Below, in pieces: positions 1 through 10,362 of a stretch of DNA of 64,000 nucleotides. Numbering within the stretch: the stretch's first letter is position 1; every line of letters starts with the position of its first letter. A model generated the notes under the pieces. That model ran no database searches, was not told the DNA's origin, and saw only the letters and a program-made list of their open reading frames with translations. The DNA lies in NCBI GenBank assembly GCA_030386875.1, contig CM059558.1, positions 6,333,501 through 6,397,500 on the forward strand. The letters run 5' to 3'. This DNA is from Morinoia aosen. Taxonomy: Eukaryota; Arthropoda; Malacostraca; Amphipoda; Talitridae. The position numbers and the translations under genes are program-made.

Positions 1-1235
1 GGCTGCTCCACTGCAATCAAGGTAACCCTTTAAATGATCAATTGATGAAATACATATCTTGTCAAAATGCCACTTGAAAAGTTGCTTCTTTGCTAAACTT
101 ATGAGTATAATTCCTGGATCTTAGAATTTGACTTTTTCCATGTGAAAACCTTAAAACACATGCAAAGAAATTTTAAGATACTTCCAAAAATAGTCCTGAG
201 TACATTGTATAAGAAATAAATGAATTAATTGAGCATAGCTGAAGGGACTCGCTCATTATTTATGTACAGCCTTTTGGGATTTACTATTTTGTGTGTATCA
301 GAGCTAGAGCTATACACCTCGAGATGAAGAGGGGAGTTATTGGGTGGTGCATGTATTAAACTTGCATAAGATTAAAACTTTGAAATTTAGTTGTAAGGTT
401 TGTGTATATTAACTTTGCTCCTGGTGTTGACGAGTGAAACATATCTCACAATTTGCAAAAAAATACTCCTTTTTTTCAGGCAACCATGCTATCTCAGTTT
501 GCTGTTACTCAGACACGGATTCTTGATGATGAGTGTTGTGAGATTTTTGTGGGTAGTGAAATACGATTAAAACTGAAAAAGTTAGATATTTTTTATCAAT
601 GACTTGAAATGCCGTAAATTTACGATTGAATATTTTGTACAGTTCCTGAAATGTCACTTTCCGAGAAAGACAATCTTTCAAGTAGGCCTGCTGACTTGTG
701 AGTTGGATTGAATTTAGCATAAATTATTTTTCAAAATTCAATGTTGAACGCTAACATTTGTACCAGAAAAACCTTTTAGCTCATATGCCCATAGAAACAT
801 GAATTGTCTTTTCTTTCCATGGTACTTTTTTGTTTATTTTGTGTATGAATGATTCAATGATTTTTGTGTATGATTCAACGTGTAAGACTCTTATCATTCA
901 TAGAATTTGAAATATAATGAGAAATACAAAAGTGTGGGGTAAGATTGGCCAAAAAATACCGATTGGGAAATTAAAATGAGGAACTTCTTAAGGAAATCAG
1001 TAGAAGACAAAATAAAGAAAAAAAACCAAAGCTGACCTAAGTTAAGATAGCTAGATGAAATTGTACAGTGCTTCTAAAGGTAATAGAGGAAGAACTGAGT
1101 TTTTTAGTGGCATCTCTTGACATTGCATGGGTACGCTCCTTTGAGGAGGCTTAATAGACGATTTGCTAAAGTTAGTTAGGCATGTATATCCTATTATTTA
1201 GAGATAGGCGCAACTGAAGAAGATTTGCACTGCAG
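1..1235. other. A+T-rich sequence, nothing recognised
   Basis: Only short chance ORFs are present, and I see no RNA gene, tandem repeat or recognisable transposon protein. It precedes an old retroposon relative that starts near 1236. Confidence 0.5.
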
Positions 1236-1475
1236 AGTTACCTCAACAATAGATAGGCCTACGGCATGTATAACTTTCCTTCTTTTTTTCCTACATTCTT
1301 TGCTATTCATTGTTTCTTCTCTCTATTTCTATCTAACTTGCTTGATCTATGCCAGGGCATTCTGTGGGAGAACACACCTTGTGCATAAATTCCCCGTTAT
1401 TCTATGGGTCACTCAAAATGGTTTCTTCTCTTCTCTCGCGTGAGATCACCTTTGTTGTGGCCAGGGAGTCGTCAA
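1236..1475 (+). mobile_element. Diverged retroposon copy (3' half)
   Basis: This stretch matches the 3' half of the window's dispersed retroposon: a pyrimidine-rich centre, then a segment around 'CACCTTGTGCATAAATTCC', then 'CCTTTGTTGTGGCCAGGGAG' just before the end. It carries the longer version of the centre (GGGCATTCTGTGGGAGAACA) also seen near 35350 and 32390. No target duplication is visible, so this is an old copy. Confidence 0.5.
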
Positions 1476-1937
1476 GTAATATGGTGAGATAATGGTTATG
1501 TATGAATACACCTGAATGTCTTTAATGTATTTTGAAGTAAACATTTAGATCTATCTGGTGCTGTGTCGATTTTTAAACCTTTTGAATTGACAACATTTAC
1601 CATTGTCGTGTATAACTTCAGTATTATTATTTTACAGAGGAATGAGCGAAAACGAGGCCAGGCTCACACATACTCGCCAGAACAAACTTTTCTTCTGCTT
1701 AATTAATGATAGATCAGCTGAAGATGGTCGGTGAAGTCAAACATGCCTGGCAATAATGAAGATAAAACGAGTCAAAAGCTACTTCCAGTGGAATCGACAC
1801 CTTTAATCTGTTCAAAGTAAGTTTGTGGGAATTTTTATTTTGGCAAAAAATGTAAGTTACTAATGCATGCGATCCCCAACCCAGTAAAAATACCTTCAAC
1901 TGAATGTGCAAGCAAGGAATGGAAATTAATTTATGTT

Positions 1938-1948
1938 CATTTTCCTAG
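1938..1948 (+). repeat. Left TSD of the composite LINE
   Basis: CATTTTCCTAG occurs here and again, unchanged, at 8439-8449, exactly where LINE homology begins and ends. It defines a single target-primed insertion of a 5'-truncated element. Confidence 0.8.
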
Positions 1949-2926
1949 AGTGTAGAGTTGTGATGGGGGGCATGAATACGGGAGTGGGTGATTAGGTGGT
2001 GGATGGTGTCATTGGCAGATACGGAGTAGTTGGGTTGAATGATAGTGGTGAATATTTGGTGGAATTGTGTGAAGAGAGTGAGTTAGTTATTGGGAATAGT
2101 ATGTTTGAGAAAAAAGTGTGAACAAGTATACATATGTGAGGGTGAATGGAGGTGTGATAGTGAAGAAAGCATTGATGGATTATATTTTGAATAGCAGGGG
2201 AGTGATTGGTCATTTGCTTGACTTGCATGTATTCCGTGGTGAGATAAATGCGATATCGGATCATTAATTGGTAGAAGGAAAGTTGAGAGTAAGTGGAGTG
2301 TGGGGAGGTGTAAAAAGGAGGATTGGAAGGGAGGTGTTAAATGTAAACAAGTTGTATGAATCTGAGCGTGAGTATGAGTATCAGGAGAAGATGAAAGTGG
2401 AGTATGGGGGGTGAAGGTAAGTGAGGTTGGTGGAGTGGAAGGGGAATGGAAGTTGTTTAAAGATGCGGTGGAAAAATATGCAAGGGAAGTGTGTGGGGTA
2501 AGGAAGGTTGGAGGGGGGATTAGAAACGGGAGTGAATGGTGGAACGGAGAAGTAGGAGCGGCTGTGAGAAGAAAGCGAGGGGCGTTCGAAAGGTGACTGC
2601 AAAGGGGCAGCCAGCATAATTTCGAAGAGTATAGGGAGAGGAAGAAAGAAGTACAAAGAATGGTAAGGAGAGCAAAGAGGGCGGCGGATGAGGAGTGGGG
2701 GAGGAAGTCAGAAGGGGGTCTTCATTGAGAGAAGGAAGATTTTTTGGAAGGAAGTGAAGAGAATTAGGAAAGGACAGGTGGGGAGTGTGGCAAGAGTGAA
2801 GGATGCAAATGGTAGGCTGCTAGTGGAGGGATGTGATGTGGAGAAGAAGAAGAGATGGGCGGAGTATTTTGAGGAACTACTGAACTTGAAGTATGATAGG
2901 GTTGCGAGAGTGGTAGCTGTTGGAAG
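1949..2926 (+). pseudogene. LINE endonuclease end and linker (decayed)
   Basis: Conceptual translation, tolerating stops, gives a GMNTGVGD-like stretch, then GRYGVVGLNDSGEYLVELC around 2012-2070, and DYILNSRG followed by RGEINAISDH near 2178-2265. Together these match the C-terminal half of an APE-type endonuclease, including the terminal SDH motif. Downstream the open stretch at 2411-2596 holds the WWNGEVGAAVRRKR linker motif. A further stretch near 2790-2890 reads VKDANGRLLVEG then RWAEYFEELLN, typical of the segment just before the reverse transcriptase. The domain is non-functional because of stops and frame changes. It continues in frame at 4530 across the hAT insertion. Confidence 0.75.
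2919..2926 (+). repeat. Left 8-bp TSD of the hAT element
   Basis: GTTGGAAG here pairs with GTTAGAAG at 4522-4529 (one mismatch). Eight base pairs is the hAT-typical duplication length. Confidence 0.75.
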
Positions 2927-3157
2927 TAGTGATGTACCGGTGTATTGGTATCGGTATTGGCAGTATCGGTCACTTTTACTGGTATCGATGTCCGCAAAAT
3001 CCGGCCGATACCCTACCGATACTTTCCAATAATACGTATTTTATCTTGATAATGCAGGTCATAAATCGTGAAAGTAAAAGTAGAATCAAATAAAGAGCAT
3101 TTTCATACCTAGTAAATTAGTTAGCTAACTGTTAAACTACAGCGTTTAATCACTGCA

Positions 3158-3616
3158 GATGCTACCAGCAGCAGTGAGCACAAGAATGACCCTGTCACTG
3201 TTAATGTGACAGATGACACAGATGACTTTGACATTGCTTCGAGTCTTGGTCAACTGACAGCTCCAGCCTCATCAACATCCAAAGCACATAAGAAAACTCA
3301 AGTTACTCAACCTAAACGTTCTTCAGCTTCTTCTTTGACCAGGGAAGTTGATGAATGCCTCTCACTTCCAACAATATCAAGAGAATCAAACCCTGTAAAT
3401 TGTTGGGTAGAAAATAAAACCTTATACCCATATTTGTCCACAGTTGCTAACAAACTCTTATCATGTCCGCCTTGATCAGTTGTGAGTGAAAGAACTTCCA
3501 GCATTGAAGGCAACGTGTATTCTCCTCACAGGAATAAACTGAAGCATGAGAATGGAGAGATGCTCATGTTCCTTAATTTCAATTCGAGATTTTTCAATTT
3601 CCAATATCAAAAATAA
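3158..3616 (+). pseudogene. hAT transposase C-terminal fragment (hATC dimerisation domain)
   Basis: One reading frame gives a Ser/Thr-rich linker (TDDTDDFDIASSLGQLTAP), then a hATC domain: SRESNPVNCWVENKTLYPYL, then LSTVANKLLSCPP, an in-frame TGA at 3473-3475, and SVVSER...GNVYSPHRNKL followed by EMLMFLNFN. In hAT transposases this region mediates dimerisation. The conserved Trp of the domain is present (NCW). The opening 'CACTGCAG' looks like a splice acceptor, so it may have been a 3' exon of the transposase. The premature stop and missing catalytic region make it a pseudogene. Confidence 0.8.
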
Positions 3617-3639
3617 TGGTTTACATTTTTGTTTTTATT

Positions 3640-4140
3640 TGTTTTGAGGGATTGTTTTGATAGATTTGTTTTGAGAGTCTATTTTTTAATCATTTTTGCT
3701 CTGATTTGTTTAGAGAGATTTGTTTTGAGAGTTTATTTTGGAACCATTTTTGTTTTGATTTGTTTAGAGAACTTTGTTTTGAGAGTTTATTTTGGAACCA
3801 TTTTTGTTTTGATTTGTTTAGAGAACTTTGTTTTGAGAGTTTATTTTGGAACCATTTTTGTTTTGATTTGTTTAGAGAACTTTGTTTTGAGAGTTTATTT
3901 TGGAACCATTTTTGTTTTGATTTGTTTAGAGAACTTTGTTTTGAGAGTTTATTTTGGAACCATTTTTGTTTTGATTTGTTTAGAGAGATTTGTTTTGAAA
4001 GTTTATTTCGGAACCATTTTTGTCAAGAGAAATTTGTTCAGAGAGATTGTTTTCGAACCATTTTTGTTTTGATCAGTTTAGAAAGATTTGTTTTGAGAGT
4101 TTATTTTGGAACCATTTTTTTTTCGAGAGATAATTTTGAA
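3640..4140 (+). repeat. 54-bp tandem array inside the hAT element
   Basis: The motif GAACCATTTTT recurs at 3741, 3795, 3849, 3903, 3957 and 4011, exactly 54 bp apart, then at 4055 (shortened) and 4109. The unit is T-rich with a GTTTTGAGAGTTTATTTTGG core. The five central units are almost identical and the flanking ones are diverged. Because 54 is a multiple of three, two frames stay open and give artefactual 18-residue repeat peptides. I see no coding function. Confidence 0.9.
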
Positions 4141-4529
4141 ACTATTTTCGTTTTGAATTTATTTGAGATTATTTTGGTCTACTTTTGGAACTTATTGCTA
4201 TTATAGCTAGTCTACATAACGTTGTAATACGATTAAAAACACTTATCTATCGAATGGATTTCATTTGGTTATTTTTTCTCAACAATATGGTCAATATAGC
4301 AAGAGCAGTTTCATTATTCAACTTTATTGTCAATGTTGTAATAGTATTAGATATATTAGTAACTAATTATTTTATAACACCCATGTAGGGCTTAATGGTT
4401 TATTTTAATATAATTGTATCGGTATCGGTCAAAGTATCGGTATTCCCAGGTACCGGATTTTGGTATCGGCCCAAAAATAGGTATCGGTATCGGCCAAAAA
4501 AATGGTATCGGTACATCACTAGTTAGAAG

Positions 4530-4809
4530 TGATGTTAGAATGCCTGTGTTTGGAGAAGTGAATAGCAGTCGAATAAGAAGTGTAGAAGTGAAAGGTTCGT
4601 TGAATATGATGAAGAATGATTAAGCTCCAGGTATGGTTGGCTGCACGGTTGAATGTCTAAAGAAAGGACGAAATGCGGTTGTTGAATGGTTGGTACGTTT
4701 GTTTGTGTGTTTGAGGCTAGTAAAGTGCCTGTAGATTAGAGTAGCGCGTGTGTAATTCCGTCGTATTAGGGGAAAGGTGACAGGTATGAGTGCAGTAATT
4801 TGAGAGGTA
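4530..4809 (+). pseudogene. LINE segment: start of the reverse transcriptase
   Basis: The LINE resumes directly after the hAT TSD. The frame gives SDVRMPVFGEV, then MKNDKAPG and ECLKKG...VEWLVRLF, and a SSACVIPSY...GKGDRYECSN stretch that corresponds to the fingers region of LINE reverse transcriptases. Stops interrupt it (for example near 4737 and 4769). It breaks at the TA target of the Tc1 element at 4808-4809 and continues at 6475. Confidence 0.75.
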
Positions 4810-6472
4810 CAGTTAGCGACAAAATTATTCGTACACACCTCGTCTTTCAAAACTTTCAAGAATTACTCAAAAACTATTGTTGCCACATGCATAAGATTGT
4901 CACAGGGTGTGATGCACATACTAGTGACAATAATACGAAGTTTCATGAACAAAATATTATTCATGAAAGATTTAACAAGCTGAACTTCAGAAAGATGATA
5001 AGACCAAATTATTCCTTCAGTGAGTGGTATTACACTTTACTGAAGCAAATCTACCATTTGAGTACACTTTCAATAATCAATATCGTGACCTTTCATCTTC
5101 ATTACATTTAAAAGCCTTTTATTATAGTTTTTGACAAGATTTTCCGTAGTTTCAGATAAAATGTTGTTCCATTCTTCAATAGCGATTCGTTTCAATTCCT
5201 GAAGGTTCTTCGGAGCTTTCTTGTTGATATTGTCTTTCAATTCCTGCCTCAAATTTTCAAAGGGATTGAGATCAGGAGTCATCAAAGGCCATGGCAGCAC
5301 ATTTATCTTATTTCTTTGGAGCCAGCTAGTCGTAGACTTGGCCATGTGATTTGGGCCATTGTCTTGTTGAAAGGAATACCCACTGCCTTCCAAGTCCCAA
5401 ACTATTAGTTGATACCTTCAGGTTTTCGTCCAAAATAGGAATATAAACAGTTCAACTTCCCTTCAATTGCAACCAATTTTCCAGTACCCGATGCAGCAAA
5501 ACAACCCCAAAACATCAGTGATCCACCTCAGTGTTTAAGTGTTGGCACAGTGTTCTTTGACAGGAACGCTTCATTATTCTTACGCCAAACCTTCTTCACG
5601 TCATTGTGACCAAAAAGCTCAATTTTGGTTTCGTCACTCCCAACATCCTTTGACTTTATCCAAGTGTGACTTTGAGTTGAAGTTTAAGTTAAAGCGAGCA
5701 GCAACATGACATGATTTGTGGAGTGGAGTCCTTCGAGGTCGGCGTCCGTGTAAGCCTTCCTTGTTGAGACAGCGCTGGATTTTGCGATTGCTCACGCTAG
5801 TTCCCTGAGCGTTCAATCTCTCGACAATGTCGTCTAGCTTCACTCGTGGATTAGCGTTGACCTCACGACACAATTTTCGAGAAGGTCTCATCGAAAGTTT
5901 TTTTGCGACCACGCCCAGGCAACGTTTCTACAGTACCAACCAAACTCAGAAAACTTTTTTATAACATATTGTACTGTAAGTCATGGAATGCTCAAACACT
6001 TAGATATGTCGCCGTAACTATTTCCAGCGTTGTGGTAGTCAATAATCTTCTGTCTGAGGTCTACACCGAGTTTCTTAGTTTTTCCCATTGTGGCGCTGGT
6101 ATACGAAAGACAAAGCTCTACTCCTCTGGCTCCCCGTTAGCTCTGGCGCAATATTATAGAATGATCACACATCTAGAATGTTCAAAAGCATTTTAGACAA
6201 TTTTTTTTCAATAAATTAAGTATAACGGTAAATCCTTCTCAATGAAATATAGTGTTCTCAATTGTATGAATAATTTTGTCAACTCGTTTCTGAAGTTCAG
6301 ATTGTTAAATCTTTCAAAAATGATATTTTGTTCTATAGAGACTTGGTAATATTGTCACTAATTTGTGCTTCACACCCTGTGAGAATCTTATGCCTGTGGC
6401 AACAAAAGTTTTTGAGTAATTCTAGAAAGTTTTGAATGACCAGGGGTGTACGAATAATTTCGTCGCTAACTG
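4810..6472 (-). mobile_element. Tc1-type transposon, long terminal inverted repeats
   Basis: The element begins CAGTTAGCGAC at 4810 and ends with the reverse complement at 6472. The two ends remain alignable for roughly 190 bp, including a shared GGTGTGA...GTGACAAT region, so these are long inverted repeats. The left flank is TA. The right flank reads AA where the uninterrupted LINE reading requires TA, that is, a TA duplication with one substitution. Total length of 1663 bp suits a full-length Tc1 element. It encodes one broken DD34E transposase on the minus strand. Confidence 0.85.
5073..6088 (-). pseudogene. Tc1 DD34E transposase, broken
   Basis: Reading from the ATG at 6088: MGKTKKLGVDLRQKIIDYHN begins a paired-type helix-turn-helix region, and a stop follows near residue 35. 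The second DNA-binding part (RVKLDDIVERLNAQGTSVSN, about 5820) follows after a frameshift. Then comes DETKIELFGHND with the catalytic Asp region near 5650. The last block, 5073-5393, has QQDNGPNH and TPDLNPFEN. Counting residues between the Asp of DNGPNH and the Glu of NPFEN gives 34, the DD34E spacing of the Tc1 family. Total length of about 339 codons is normal, but at least four stops or frameshifts show it is inactive. Confidence 0.85.
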
Positions 6473-6474
6473 AA

Positions 6475-7298
6475 TAAGTCTACTGAGTGTCGTTCAGAAG
6501 CTGAATGGAAGAGTTTTAACTGGAAGAGTGAGAGTGATGACATATGGTGTGCTTGCTAAAAAACAATGGGGTTTTAGAAGTGGTAGAGGTTGTGTGGATC
6601 AAATGTTCAATGTGAGGCAGGTGAATGAAAAATACTAGGCAAAATGAAAAGATGTATTTTGGGCATTTATGGATCTGGAGAAGGCGTATAACATGGTGGA
6701 CTATGAGGCATTATGGCAAGGTGTAGGCTTGTATGAAGTAGGTGGGAGACTGTTAAATGCGATCGAGAGTTAATACATTGATAGAGCATGTGTGAGAGTA
6801 GGGAATGAGGTGATTGGTTCCCAGTTGTGGCAGGTGTGAGACACGGGATGCTTGAAGTCGCCGTGGTTGTTTAATTTGTTTATGGATAGTGTAGTGAGAG
6901 AAGTGAATGTCAGAGTTTTGGGAAAAGGTGCGCAATTTGTGGGACAAAATTTTATGAATTAAGAAGTGTGTCAGCTGTTGGTTGCAGATGATACAGCGCT
7001 TGTGGCTCATTCAGAGGAAAAACTGCGGAGACTGGTTGCAGAGTTTGGCAGAGTGTGCGAAACGGGTAAATTAAGAGTAAATGTGAATAATATTAAGGTG
7101 ATGAGATATTCAAGAGGCGGAGTGTTTGGAACATTGGATGTGAGGATGAATGGTGAAGTGTTAGAGAATATATAGCATTTTAGGTACTTCGGGTCAGACG
7201 TGGCTGTGAAGGATAGTATGGAAGTAGAAGTGAAGCATCGAGTGAGCTGCAAGACATGGGGTACAACGAGGAAAGTTTTTGAATGCAGGAGTTTGAGT
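6475..7298 (+). pseudogene. LINE reverse transcriptase core (decayed)
   Basis: The LINE continues in frame after the Tc1 insertion: SLLSVVQKLNGRVLTGRVRV, then KKQWGFRSGRGCVDQMFNVR, then FWAFMDLEKAYNMVDYEALW (finger/palm motifs, catalytic Asp region), SPWLFNLFMD near 6865, and the active-site box VADDTALVAHSEEKL near 6985. MRMNGEVLENI and a FRYFGSDVA stretch form the thumb. The usual hydrophobic residue before the ADD box is Val here. In-frame stops occur, for instance near 6638, 6770 and 7174. It is interrupted at 7298 by a 405-bp insert. Confidence 0.8.
7290..7298 (+). repeat. Left TSD of the 405-bp insert
   Basis: AGTTTGAGT here pairs with AGTATGAGT at 7704-7712 (one mismatch). Removing 7299-7703 plus one copy joins ...ECRSLS to AKRGLFES in frame, which independently confirms the boundary. 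Confidence 0.65.
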
Positions 7299-7703
7299 AT
7301 TGTAGTTTCGCTATTTTCTGGCGATATTAGGTTCGTATAGCAGGAAGCTTTAACTTCAATTCGCCTAGCCGCACACCAGGCAGGAGCGAATGAAACTCAC
7401 AGCAGGACTTCTAGTAATGTACTGGCTCAAAAAGGAACACACATGCCTTAATACTAGAGCGCCCCCGGAAGTTAAACAAAGCCCTTCCGGTAAGTGCACT
7501 ACACGACGGCATCCATCGGCTGCGTTTATGACACTTCCGCCGGTGACCGCGATATCCCAAACCAAGCACGATAAGGACATCCTGTGAGTTTGCCATGCGA
7601 GGCCCACAACAATGATCTTCCGGCACTCGTAAACCTAGGCCTCCGGAACTCTCACTTACAAACCAGTGTCATACTATAACGATGCATATTTTAATATATA
7701 ACA
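7299..7703. mobile_element. Unidentified 405-bp insertion in the LINE
   Basis: This segment has no LINE homology and is bounded by a 9-bp TSD. Its G+C-rich centre (about 7450-7640) contrasts with the A+T-rich right end (TTTTAATATATAACA). I find no transposase, no convincing terminal inverted repeat and no tRNA-like head. A retroposed fragment or a non-autonomous element of unknown type are both possible. Confidence 0.6.
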
Positions 7704-7712
7704 AGTATGAGT

Positions 7713-8148
7713 GCTAAGCGGGGACTGTTTGAAAGCTTAATCGTGCTAGTTTTGCCGAATGGGGTTTGAGAGCAGCTTGGGGTTGGGGGTTTGAGAGCAG
7801 CTGAGATGAAGAAGCTGGATGTGTTTGAGATAAAGTGTTTGAGGAGCATGTATGGAGTAACAAGGAGAGATAGGATTAGGAATGAGTTGGTTAGGGAGCA
7901 GACGGGTGTTGTCAAAAAGATGAGCAGGCGGGTGGACGAAAGTGTGCTTTGATGGTTTGAGCATGTTGAAGGAATGAATGTTGAGCGGCTGGTAAAAAAG
8001 ATTTATACGTCGGAAGTGATTAGTATTAGAGCGCAAAGTATGCCACGGGATGAGTTGGATGGATGGGATGAAACGTGCTTTATATGAGAGGGGTCTGACT
8101 GTGGACGTGGCGAGAGGGATGACTGCGGACAGAAGTGAATGGAAGTAA
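7713..8148 (+). pseudogene. LINE C-terminal domain
   Basis: The LINE frame resumes as AKRGLFESLIV, then LRAAEMKKLDVFEIKCLRSM and YGVTRRDRIRNELVREQ, WFEHVEGMN near 7945, and finally a TVDVARGMTADRSEW-like ending just before the TAA at 8146-8148. This arrangement (CLRSM, WFGHVERM-like, final W) is the standard C-terminus of arthropod RTE-like LINE proteins. A frame change near 8060 and a TGA in the stretch before WFEHVEG break it. Confidence 0.75.
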
Positions 8149-8438
8149 TGCATAAGGAGGAAATTATATTTTTTGACGCGGTCACTGGAAGCCTGCCCGC
8201 GTGTATTAGGGTTGTGTCCTGTCTTGTGTGGGGGGAGGGGCTGCTCTCAAAAAATAAAGCGATCAGGGTAAACCAGCTAGGCTGTCGGGCCTGACTGTGA
8301 AAGATGGTTGTGCTGGGCTGCTGCTGACCAGGGCAGTTTTGGCGAGGCCAGTGCTGCCTCTCTCGCCTCCTAGTGACTAAGCGTGAATGATTGTCGGCTA
8401 CCTTCCCGCCGGGAGGAGAAGCCTGGTATATGTGTATG
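8149..8438 (+). other. LINE 3' untranslated region
   Basis: About 290 bp between the ORF stop and the right TSD. It is G-rich with a TGTGGGGGGAGGGG run near 8228 and a short hairpin-like CCCGCCGGGAGG near 8405. It ends TATATGTGTATG without a poly(A) tail. Confidence 0.65.
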
Positions 8439-8449
8439 CATTTTCCTAG

Positions 8450-10000
8450 TTATAAGTTGTCCTGATTTTAGTTGATGCTTATATCTTACATTTTTCCTGG
8501 AAATTGCGAATAATTCAAGTAACTTTTTTGTGCTCTTATTTAATTTATCAAGATCTTTTTCCCGAAGGGATGTTCTATAAAAAAGTGTCTTTAAAGTTTC
8601 GAAAATCTGAAGGATTACGCGTCATTAGGGATAGACCGGATTTAAGGAGTGTTCTAATAGTGACTGGCCTTGCCAGCTTCTTCGGGAGACTTGTCTTTTA
8701 ACACGTTTCCTGCGAAGGGACACTCTGGTGGTCACTTATGGGATTTTCACAATGCTGCTGACAGACCTGCAGTCACTAACTCAATTATACTTATAAATAG
8801 TGAATGCAAAATAAAGGCACGATCCAGTTAATGTTAACTATTTTTAAAATTGCTCTCCACAATTGACTTTAAATTTAAATTAAATATTGAACTTTAGTTT
8901 AACCCATCGTTGTTAACTTGTTAAGACATTACCTGAGCTGCCGAAAACAGATATAAGAACATTATTTGTGAAAATTTGTTTTGGGTTTAGGTTTGTTCGT
9001 AAGGTAGGCCATGCTTTTTCATTTTTTCCACCTTTAGAGGAAGTAAACGACATGTCATTTCGCCAAATTCTTGCTTGAACACAATTGCTGGCTTCTTCCC
9101 TCTGCCTATTTTTCAGTGCGAGGTGATCTTATTGATCGATTTGATACTTACGGATTGCATGTACTGGAGTTTCAGTTAGAGTAATTAATGCACCATCGAC
9201 GACAAATGAGGGCTCTATTGGCTGTAAAAACTGAAAAACTCTATTGAAACTGAAGAGTAAAACTATCTCACTATACTTGCATTTCTCAGGTCGAATTAGC
9301 CTGCTTTTTGACTAGTCTCTACATTACTCTTGTATGAAAGATCTGAATACTTTCCTGTCAAGATCTTTACAATAATGTAAAGTTCCCATAGCACAAACAA
9401 TTCAATGTACTTCTCCAAACTTACCTGTACTTGAAAATTATCCCAGGGTATGAATAATGCTCAAAATAGCATCCTTGAACAAACTCACAAAAGAACACTG
9501 TTCAGATCGATGCTACCTTGTCGCCTGAGTTCTTAACATTAAGTGGTCATCGTCTGATGGGTCTTGCGCATTTCCGTCGATAGTTTTTCAGGGTCAAAAT
9601 CTTTAGATTTTATTATTGCTTCAGAAGAAAATTGTGAGCATGACTTTGAGGCTAATGGCTAATTTTGAATGCCAAATCTATTACGTAGTTGGTTGAAGAA
9701 AATGATGTTTAACCGCTTGATGCGTAGATAAACTGGAAAAATTAATATCCAACCCGAAAAATCAAGGTACATAAAGGAAAACTTGAGTTTATCTCACTTA
9801 AAAGGGAAGGTAATTGGATAAAATTAGACTTTGGATGCGAAAAAAAAAAACTTTGTGTCACGGCGCGTTATGCGGCCTCCTTCCTAATGTGAAAAGAGCG
9901 TCAGGCGTCTATAGGAAAGAAGAAGGAATGTGAAAATTTGCAGAGGAAAGGCGTTCAAAGAAAGAAGTAAGAAATAGTGGGCGCCTACTACGCTGCATTT
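8450..10000. other. No gene recognised
   Basis: Sequence between the LINE and the next retroposon. It contains short chance ORFs and an 11-A run at 9840-9850. I see nothing else to annotate. Confidence 0.45.
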
Positions 10001-10012
10001 GCTTGATCAACA

Positions 10013-10362
10013 AATTAGTCGTTTTAGCCTCCCTACCCAGAAACAAATGCGATCCAAAGAGAGGAAGGAGGAAGGCACGGCACCATTTAGTATGGAGTTA
10101 AGGAAACGCGGAATCTACGCAGAAAGGGCATAGAAACAGTAAGTTGTGAAAGAAGATCATGAAACAAGACCAAAGTTGAAGAGGAAAGTAGTAGGTGTTG
10201 AAGAACAGGACAGCAGTGAACCGAAAAAGGTGGTCCTTAACATAACAAAAACATTTTATTTCAACAAAAAGAAGGCTTACTTAACTCTCAGCTCGGGCCT
10301 TCACGTTGTCTCCCTGGGAGCGCTAGTTCCCATAGATACAATAATTGTATCCTCCTGAGGGG
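10013..10362 (-). mobile_element. Retroposon family copy A, full length
   Basis: A minus-strand copy of the dispersed retroposon. Its head (CCCCCTCAGGAGGATACAAT read on the minus strand) lies at the high-coordinate end and its 3' end (GGGAGGCTAAAAC) at the low end. A perfect 12-bp direct repeat, GCTTGATCAACA, flanks it at 10001-10012 and 10363-10374. No long ORF belongs to it. Confidence 0.8.

Larger units (their letters stand above)
2927..4521 (+). mobile_element. hAT-superfamily DNA transposon remnant
   Basis: The ends are perfect 13-bp inverted repeats (TAGTGATGTACCG at the left, its reverse complement at the right). Each is followed inside by several GTATCGG motifs, at 2942-3025 and 4417-4510, which look like subterminal transposase sites. 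An 8-bp TSD flanks the element. Inside lies the C-terminal dimerisation domain of a hAT transposase (3158-3616) and a 54-bp tandem array (about 3640-4140). The N-terminal and catalytic parts of the transposase are missing, so this is an internally deleted copy. It inserted into the LINE after that had arrived. Confidence 0.85.
1949..8438 (+). mobile_element. 5'-truncated non-LTR retrotransposon with three nested insertions
   Basis: This is one LINE copy, read left to right in four blocks: 1949-2926, 4530-4809, 6475-7298 and 7713-8438. The blocks encode in order the C-terminal part of an APE-type endonuclease, a linker, a reverse transcriptase and a C-terminal domain, then a ~290-bp 3' UTR. 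The plus strand is strongly purine-rich throughout. The start lies inside the endonuclease domain, as expected for incomplete reverse transcription. An 11-bp TSD brackets it. Several stop codons and frameshifts mean it is dead. The protein style resembles RTE-like elements common in arthropod genomes; the clade name is tentative. Confidence 0.85.

Noticed and set aside
2381-2997. Minus-strand ORFs of 77-91 codons (Pro/Ser/His-rich)
   Set aside because: They are antisense shadows of the purine-rich LINE coding strand.
3629-4206. 147- and 166-codon repeat-protein ORFs
   Set aside because: They arise from the 54-bp tandem array in the hAT element; two frames are open for the same reason.
7440-7640. 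Possible 5S or other structural RNA in the G+C-rich insert core
   Set aside because: No 5S internal control region or conserved snRNA motif could be found on either strand.
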